A DNA stretch of 41,141 nt, from positions 1 to 41,141 of the forward strand of contig JASANZ010002065.1 of the NCBI GenBank assembly GCA_030849805.1. Reading direction: 5' to 3'. Below the pieces are notes generated by a model. It did not search any database and was not told where the DNA came from. It worked only from the letters and a program-made list of their open reading frames with translations. Shown piece by piece: positions 35,562 through 41,141 of this stretch. Each line of letters opens with the position of its first letter. The first letter of the stretch is position 1. Position numbers and translations under genes: made by a program. The stretch comes from Sergeia podlipaevii (lineage: Eukaryota > Euglenozoa > Kinetoplastea > Trypanosomatida > Trypanosomatidae).

Positions 35562-38500
35562 ATGCAGCAAAGTGATTATTCAAGTACGACCATTGAGGAG
35601 AAGCAGCGAGGCTCGCAGAAGCGCGTGTACAGCCTCATCGTACTACTCATTTTTTCCTTGTTGATCGTGTTTGTAGCACTCATCACGCCGTTGCTGCTGA
35701 TGCGCAACAGCGACTCGAGGGAGCGAGCACACTTGTCCCAGTTGGAGTTTGATTTGGCCGAGTCATGGGCGAATAAATTTAGGACCGACATCATCGACGC
35801 CATCTCAGCAGCAAATCTGCTCGAGGGCTTTGTGACAAGCGAAATGGAAATCATGCCTCCGTTTAACGGAACAGTGCAAGAACGGCTTGAAGGGCAAAAA
35901 TTCCCACGCTTCCCACTCGTAGCCAACATGACCACATTAGACATGGAGAGTGTCGTGATGCAAATGCTCTCGCCTGGTGGTGTGGTACTTGAGACATTTC
36001 CCGTTGACACTTTCCTATATGAGTTCGATACGCTCAACTTGCCATCGTTCTTGCCTCTGCATGTCCCAGACCCTCTGGAAACGATTGACACTGGCAGAGT
36101 CGCCATTATAGGGCCCGCTCTTTCGCAGATTCCACTGCTTAACGGGACGTGGTGCATGGACGTTCGCAATCCAGTCTACAATGCCAGCAGCATTGCCAAC
36201 ATCAGCCGGGACAATTTCTGGGGTTTTGTCACGGTGGTGCTCAATGTTAGCTACATTATTGAGCAGAATAACTTGTCTCAAGTAATGCAGAGTGAAGGCA
36301 TGGACTACTTACTGTACGGTAATTACACGAACGGCACGATCTACGTCGTATCCACCTCCCTCCAAGATCAAAGTCCGCAGGCACTTCTGTCCTTCATTAT
36401 TGCCGGTAGAGGGGGCATGAGCTTTATCTCCAATGTTTCCTTCTCTATCGTTGTACACACCAGCATGACGTGGGGCTGCATGACGCACGGCAATATCACC
36501 ATCGTGGTAGTCTGCGCTGTGGCTGGGGCGTTAGGGATATTCATGATTGGAGTGTGGTTCATTCTGTGTGCTACGAACGAATACGATGGTAGACCATACG
36601 CTCCGAAGCGCACACCCTTCGCCATGCTCACCATTGGGCCGTGTCACGGAGAAGACTTTTGGAACATCGCAGCGGAGCCTATGGCGGAGGTGACCGAGGA
36701 TCTCAATTTTATTCTAGACGCACGGATGCAGGACTTCCACGCCTACAAGATCCAGCAGATGCACCCGTACACCTCCTCCTACGTAACACGCTCTGTAGAT
36801 GCCGCTGTGCACATGGCCTTCAGCATCATCGAGCATCTGCAGAAGCATTCGATCGACGGACCCCTGAAGCGTCTTCTTGGTGAGGACGGCCAGCTACTCC
36901 TTTCTTGTGCTGTGAACTGGTGTACAGACGTCACGGTCAGTGTGGGTTCCTCTGGCAAGTCGTACCGCTATGAAGGCACAGACGTCCTGTATGGAGGTCG
37001 CATGTGGGTCTTTGCAGCCCCCAACACTGTCACCCTCTCGGCGCATGCGCATCACGTCGTGGTGAGGCAAATGGCGCACGTCTCTACTGCCTATCTCAAG
37101 ACAGTGTCTCTTGTCGGTACTGGTGAAGAGAACTCGCAGAAGTTGTACACTGCGACAGACCCTTCCAGTAAGCATCTGCGGAAGGCACAAGTAGCAGCGA
37201 ACGCTTTCATGGCACGCGGCCCATCGGAGAGGCACCGCTTCTCGGCTTGGAACGCCATTAACTGCGCTGCCCCTTCTTCTCGCAACATATCTCCGTCCAT
37301 TACAACGCTGCAGCTCTGCAAGAGCGACGACGGCAGCACACAGCAGCAGCAGAACCTACACCAATGGACTTCCCAGAGAAGACTTTCACCCGGACACATA
37401 CCTGTACGTGAGAGGTCTTTCCACAACAGCAGCAAACTGAGCGGAACGATCGAAAAGGAAGGGAGAGGCTCGCCCGCGACAGCTCCTCCGCTGTCCCCTA
37501 CTAGCCCCTCCCGCACCTTCCACAGTATCGCCTATCCAGTTGGTGGACTCCACAGCCACACCGAGGAGGAAGAGCAACAGCAGCGGCGGTCATTGCAACT
37601 GGATGCCTTGAGTGATGGACAGAGCTCCTCCCTGTTGGTCTCGCCGCAGGGGGGCAGTGGCGCGACCAATACACCAAACACTACCATGCTGCATCAAGCA
37701 CCGCAGCCTCCATCGGGGTCTCCGAATGTTGTCTCGGCAGTACGCTCGTCATTGTTGCTGGAAGCAGCGGCTTCCACAAACCCTGCAGCAGACGGTGTCA
37801 ACGCCCATGCTGACCCTCGCAGTGGCGTTTGCAGACCTTCCTTCACTGTAGATCCATCCGCCCCTTCAGCGGTTCTCGCACCTCCTCCTGCTGCTTCTGC
37901 TGCTCCTGTGCGGAGCAACGGCGAGAATGAACCAGCATTTCACAATGCGCCGATCATTGGACGAGTACTAGGCAGGCGGCGGGCAGGAGTGAAGCGGAGA
38001 AGTACTACCATTGCTGTCGCTGGAGAAGGTCTGATTCGCGTGGAGCATGAAAGTACCAACGGTGCTGCAGAGATGAGAAGAAACGCTGGCGCGTCTGACA
38101 GTCATCTACGAGACACGGATCATCACCCCCTTCCACGTGCAGTGGCGACGGCGAACACCGCCACCACCGCGTCGGATGCGAGTACGAACAGTGCGGCCGT
38201 CACCGGGACCGCCACTGGCGCCTCCTCTCATCCACTTTCTCTGCCAGAAGGTGATGCAGTGACCAACCTGCTGCTGCATCCGGCGATTCCGGCGTACATT
38301 GATAGCGCGCTGCGGGCTGCCTTTGTGCGTCAAGCGATGGCACTTGACGTTCGATACGAATCGGTGCGAGTGATGGTGTACTACTTCTACTCTGGCTACA
38401 AGCTGCTCTTCCGCCCGCTGGCCGCGCCGGAGAGGAATAACATATTCAATCGCTTCATCACGGCGTTCGGTGTGCCGCAGCAGAACATTATTGACCACCT

Positions 38501-38669
38501 TGCGTGCAGCTGCACGATTCGCTATATCCAAGAAAAGAACGAGTCCAATGTGACCCCGTGGGAACACCAAGCAACAGCAGCGGGTCCACAGCATCGCCAC
38601 AGCGGCCGTCACAGCAGTGCAGCGCATGGTGCTCATCATAACATCAGCACCGTAAACAGTAGTAACTAG
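35562..38669 (+). CDS. CHASE-domain two-span receptor with degenerate class III cyclase-like domain
   Basis: A 1035-residue membrane protein. TM1 (22-46) and TM2 (312-336) bracket an extracellular domain with 11 N-glycosylation sequons and CHASE-type blocks, including NGTWCMDVRNPVY and the closing strand FWGFVTVVLNVSYII. The cytosolic part opens with APKRTPFAMLTIGP (T357-P360), matching the entry of trypanosome cyclase domains. It continues through AYKIQQ (395-400), AVHMAFSIIEHLQ and YGGRMWVFAAP (477-487), which aligns without gaps to the cyclase block YYGRTSNTAAR. The metal-binding Asp of TDI is I358, and the transition-state Asn and Arg are V483 and P487, so catalysis is unlikely. A long Ser/Pro/Gln/Ala-rich linker (about 560-890) leads to a well-ordered C-terminal segment (about 897-990, helical) that I do not recognise. 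CHASE plus cyclase recalls Dictyostelium ACG. A paralogue follows. Confidence 0.75.
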   Translation: MQQSDYSSTTIEEKQRGSQKRVYSLIVLLIFSLLIVFVALITPLLLMRNSDSRERAHLSQLEFDLAESWANKFRTDIIDAISAANLLEGFVTSEMEIMPPFNGTVQERLEGQKFPRFPLVANMTTLDMESVVMQMLSPGGVVLETFPVDTFLYEFDTLNLPSFLPLHVPDPLETIDTGRVAIIGPALSQIPLLNGTWCMDVRNPVYNASSIANISRDNFWGFVTVVLNVSYIIEQNNLSQVMQSEGMDYLLYGNYTNGTIYVVSTSLQDQSPQALLSFIIAGRGGMSFISNVSFSIVVHTSMTWGCMTHGNITIVVVCAVAGALGIFMIGVWFILCATNEYDGRPYAPKRTPFAMLTIGPCHGEDFWNIAAEPMAEVTEDLNFILDARMQDFHAYKIQQMHPYTSSYVTRSVDAAVHMAFSIIEHLQKHSIDGPLKRLLGEDGQLLLSCAVNWCTDVTVSVGSSGKSYRYEGTDVLYGGRMWVFAAPNTVTLSAHAHHVVVRQMAHVSTAYLKTVSLVGTGEENSQKLYTATDPSSKHLRKAQVAANAFMARGPSERHRFSAWNAINCAAPSSRNISPSITTLQLCKSDDGSTQQQQNLHQWTSQRRLSPGHIPVRERSFHNSSKLSGTIEKEGRGSPATAPPLSPTSPSRTFHSIAYPVGGLHSHTEEEEQQQRRSLQLDALSDGQSSSLLVSPQGGSGATNTPNTTMLHQAPQPPSGSPNVVSAVRSSLLLEAAASTNPAADGVNAHADPRSGVCRPSFTVDPSAPSAVLAPPPAASAAPVRSNGENEPAFHNAPIIGRVLGRRRAGVKRRSTTIAVAGEGLIRVEHESTNGAAEMRRNAGASDSHLRDTDHHPLPRAVATANTATTASDASTNSAAVTGTATGASSHPLSLPEGDAVTNLLLHPAIPAYIDSALRAAFVRQAMALDVRYESVRVMVYYFYSGYKLLFRPLAAPERNNIFNRFITAFGVPQQNIIDHLACSCTIRYIQEKNESNVTPWEHQATAAGPQHRHSGRHSSAAHGAHHNISTVNSSN

Positions 38670-39919
38670 CTTATATATATATGTTCAAGGTACGCGGTTG
38701 GATGGGTGGTTGTGTTGTGATTGTTCTTTTTTTTGATTCACCTATGCTTTCTCTTTTATTTGTTGATGTATCTTATTATTATTATTATTATTGTTATTGT
38801 TGTTGAGGTTGTACTTTCTACACACATGAAACATATATATGTAAGACAAGAAAAAATGGAAAGTAAGAGGAGGAAAAGGCTAAGTTTCTATATATATTTT
38901 TTCTTTCTTTCTTTTTGCTCAGTTGGTGAATTGGTGATTATTCGCTCAGTCACGTGTGACGGCGTCCATTCATTATGTAGTGTCAGTGTAGAGATATCGT
39001 TTGTGATATGTCGGTTTTTTTTTTTTTGGTGTCTTGCAGCGACAGTTTGCTGCTGGTATAGCATGTCTCTTTGCGTGCATTGCGTCCACGCCTTCTTTTT
39101 TTGCTTTTTTTTTCTTTTTTTTCTACGAGCCAGTACACCTTTCTGCATTCATCCGTTTGCATATTTAAAGAGTATTCAGGCTTCGCTTTCTCAACGGTGT
39201 TGTTGATGCAGTTGTTCTTATACAAAAAAAAGTACTTTGGGACTCTTTTTTTTTTCTATTTTCTAGTCTTTTCTCTCTTCTTGATTACTTGTTAAATCTT
39301 CATGGCCTTTTTTTATTCATTATTATTGTTATTATTTATTTATATTTTTATCTGTATATATGTGTCTGGGCCTCCTACTGCTTGTTTACCACCTTATAAC
39401 TGCATCGACGAAACTAAAGGAAAAATTTTCTTAAGCTGGTCAGGTGAAGAGGAAGGAAAGATGGACGCCTTGCTGGAATTCAACCGAACGTTTTCCTGCT
39501 TTTGCTTTTTTTGTTGTTTTGCTTTCTCATGTTTGACGCTCTTACCCTCAACTTTTGGCACATTAACTTGCTCTTTTTTCCTCTCTTGTTTTTTTTTCTT
39601 CTTACTATCTATATACGTTTACAATGTGTCCCTGTGCCGCGCTGCATATGTACACCTACTTGCACTGGACAAGTGTCCTTGTACCTATCCGCGTACCTTG
39701 TCTGACCCTCCCGAGTGTGAGTCCCGGGGGGTTGCAGTGAGAAGCAGAGCACAAAGGCGAGCACCCCTTTTCATATCGAAAGCAAACAGAAGAGAGAGAA
39801 AAAGGGGAAAAAACATTTATTTAATTATTCATATTTTGCGTTGACTTTTTTTTTGACTGTTTTTTTTCTTTTATATATATACTGAAGGGAAGCGACTAAC
39901 TTCCCTCATCTTTCCTCCA

Positions 39920-39944
39920 ATATATATATATATATATATATATA
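39920..39944. repeat. (AT)n microsatellite
   Basis: About 12 uninterrupted AT units directly before the pyrimidine tract of the second receptor gene. Confidence 0.92.
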
Positions 39945-39967
39945 CCCTTTCTTCTCTTACTCTCTAG
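39943..39967 (+). promoter_or_regulatory. Spliced-leader acceptor abutting the second receptor ATG
   Basis: A 20-base pyrimidine tract ends in CTCTAG, and the AG (39966-39967) is directly followed by ATG. Use of it would leave no 5' UTR beyond the spliced leader. An alternative AG near 39885-39892 follows another T-rich tract and adds about 75-80 bases without an ATG. Confidence 0.5.
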
Positions 39968-41141
39968 ATGGCTCTTCATCTTCGTTTACGCCACATTGGT
40001 CGACGACCTCCCCCTTCTCTATGCAAGCACACGCAGCGCTCTGTTAACCAGATGAGGCGCATCTACGGGATACTAGCGAGCTGCTGCGGGGCACTGTTTA
40101 TTCTTGTTGCAAGCATCGCCTTCTCTCTCGTATACATGCATGCCCTAGATGCAGAGGAAGATACCACCTACGCTATCCGCGAAGAGGAGGCCACCGTGCT
40201 GTGGAGAAACATATTCACGGATGTTCTTGTAGGGGCCGTGTCGGCCACGTACACACTCGCGGGTTTTTTGGAAGGTCAAATACACATTGTATCACACATT
40301 GGGGATGATCGAAAAAAAATTGTTGCGCTAAATCAGTATCCCGAATTCAATGAATTCGCCCCCTATGTGAACACGTCAGCTAAATTTGTCACGTGCATGT
40401 ACACCGCTCCAGCCGGCATTGTGGCTCAGCTAGTTCCCGACACACCTGGTAAGATATATCGTGACCTATTCGTCGAGCCCTTTGTGAGCAAAATGTGGCC
40501 CTCGGCTTATCAAACCATGAAATCAGGTCAACTCGCCTTCGTTGGTCCCCGCAATGGCTACGATGATGCTAGCAATTGGGAGATGGAGTACCGCCTTCCG
40601 GTCTACACCGAGTACACCAGATCACCAGAGTCCTTCTGGGGCTTTGTATGTGTAGTGATAGATGTGCAATCCATCGTTTATGAGGGAGGCATCCATGAAG
40701 CGATGGTGAAGATGCACATGGACTATATGCTCTATAGCTCTTCCGCTATGCGATTCGTCAACATTCAGGCAGCTTATCCATCTAGCATACAAGACGATCC
40801 GTTTGCTTTTCTCCGCAGAGGTGCGCACCGTCGAGTGGCACCGAATCATGACTTTTGGTACGTAAACGTTGTCGCTAACAATAGATATGTACGCTACACC
40901 GCACGCAGCATTGCCCTCGTCGTCGTCTTCAGTGTGGTAGGTTCCATTGTGCTGCTTGCCATCGCCATCGCTTTGGTACTATTCTTCACAAGGGAATACC
41001 ATTGCAATAAGAACGCTCCCAGGCGCGTACCCTTCGCGACAATGACCATAGGGCCTAGCAACGCCTCTACATTTTCTGGACTAGCCGCCACCGCACTAGG
41101 TCACGCCCTAGACAACCTTTCTCCGGTACTTCAGACCGCCA
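39968..41141 (+). CDS. Second CHASE-domain two-span receptor (3' end outside the window)
   Basis: An open frame of 391 codons that runs off the right edge without a stop; a TAG immediately precedes the ATG, so the start is at or after 39968. It has the same architecture as the gene at 35562: TM1 about residues 33-57, an extracellular CHASE-like domain, and TM2 about 317-341. A cytosolic entry APRRVPFATMTIGP parallels APKRTPFAMLTIGP of copy 1. The CHASE closing strand FWGFVCVVIDVQSIV and the later MDYMLY match FWGFVTVVLNVSYII and MDYLLY. Overall similarity is moderate, so this is an old tandem duplicate. It has fewer N-glycosylation sequons than copy 1. As in copy 1, TIG stands where active cyclases have TDI. 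The remaining cyclase-like region and tail are not visible. Confidence 0.8.
   Translation, partial: MALHLRLRHIGRRPPPSLCKHTQRSVNQMRRIYGILASCCGALFILVASIAFSLVYMHALDAEEDTTYAIREEEATVLWRNIFTDVLVGAVSATYTLAGFLEGQIHIVSHIGDDRKKIVALNQYPEFNEFAPYVNTSAKFVTCMYTAPAGIVAQLVPDTPGKIYRDLFVEPFVSKMWPSAYQTMKSGQLAFVGPRNGYDDASNWEMEYRLPVYTEYTRSPESFWGFVCVVIDVQSIVYEGGIHEAMVKMHMDYMLYSSSAMRFVNIQAAYPSSIQDDPFAFLRRGAHRRVAPNHDFWYVNVVANNRYVRYTARSIALVVVFSVVGSIVLLAIAIALVLFFTREYHCNKNAPRRVPFATMTIGPSNASTFSGLAATALGHALDNLSPVLQTA

Larger units (their letters stand above)
38670..39967. other. Intergenic spacer between the two CHASE receptor genes
   Basis: About 1.3 kb, T-rich, with (ATT)n at 38773-38792, several T9-T12 runs, (TA)n at 39920-39944 and the acceptor of the next gene. 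A 180-codon frame at 39302-39844 is Phe/Leu/Cys-rich and is treated as chance. Confidence 0.6.

Noticed and set aside
39302..39844. 180-codon frame with ATG between the two receptor genes
   Set aside because: Phe/Leu/Cys/Tyr-rich product of T-rich DNA with no domain likeness. T-rich sequence gives long open frames by chance. An acceptor-like AG at 39264-39265 keeps a small doubt.

Overview
The window is nuclear DNA from a trypanosomatid protist, most likely of the Leishmania/Crithidia branch (Leishmaniinae). Fifteen intron-free protein genes all lie on the + strand. They are separated by 0.4-1.4 kb AT-rich spacers full of poly-T, poly-A and microsatellites, and most genes are preceded by a long pyrimidine tract followed by AG, the signal for spliced-leader trans-splicing. 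This is the layout of one polycistronic transcription unit; no strand switch, tRNA, rRNA, transposon or CRISPR array was recognised. The species cannot be fixed from what is visible.

Layout: (1) 101-residue single-span membrane protein of unknown function; (2) TANGO2/NRDE-family protein; (3) flagellar CFAP96-like protein; (4) VTC4, the polyphosphate polymerase of acidocalcisomes; (5) mitochondrial HslU ATPase; (6) USP-family deubiquitinase with a C-terminal DUSP-like domain; (7) MCM4 replicative helicase subunit; (8) BUD31/G10 splicing factor; (9) major facilitator transporter; (10) ER-anchored SMP-domain (lipid transfer) protein; (11) divergent kinesin; (12) unrecognised acidic 228-residue protein; (13) a large cyclin-dependent kinase with a PITSLRE helix, most likely CRK12; (14) a two-span CHASE-domain receptor carrying a cyclase-like domain without its catalytic residues; (15) a paralogue of 14, running off the right end. 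From memory and not checked, VTC4, an HslU gene and CRK12 lie near each other in this order in Leishmania and Trypanosoma, which supports the kinase assignment.

The genes share a transcript rather than a pathway, as is normal in these organisms. The clearest candidate for a poorly described system is the tandem pair at 35562-41141. Each has a CHASE-like extracellular domain between two membrane spans and then a 'TIGP' entry motif into a class III cyclase-like fold. In the complete copy, the metal-binding Asp and transition-state Asn/Arg positions are replaced, suggesting a sensor that signals by something other than cyclic nucleotide synthesis. A second theme is that most conserved proteins here carry large Ala/Ser/Gly/Gln-rich insertions inside otherwise conserved folds (kinesin, SMP protein, HslU, MCM4, BUD31, CRK12).
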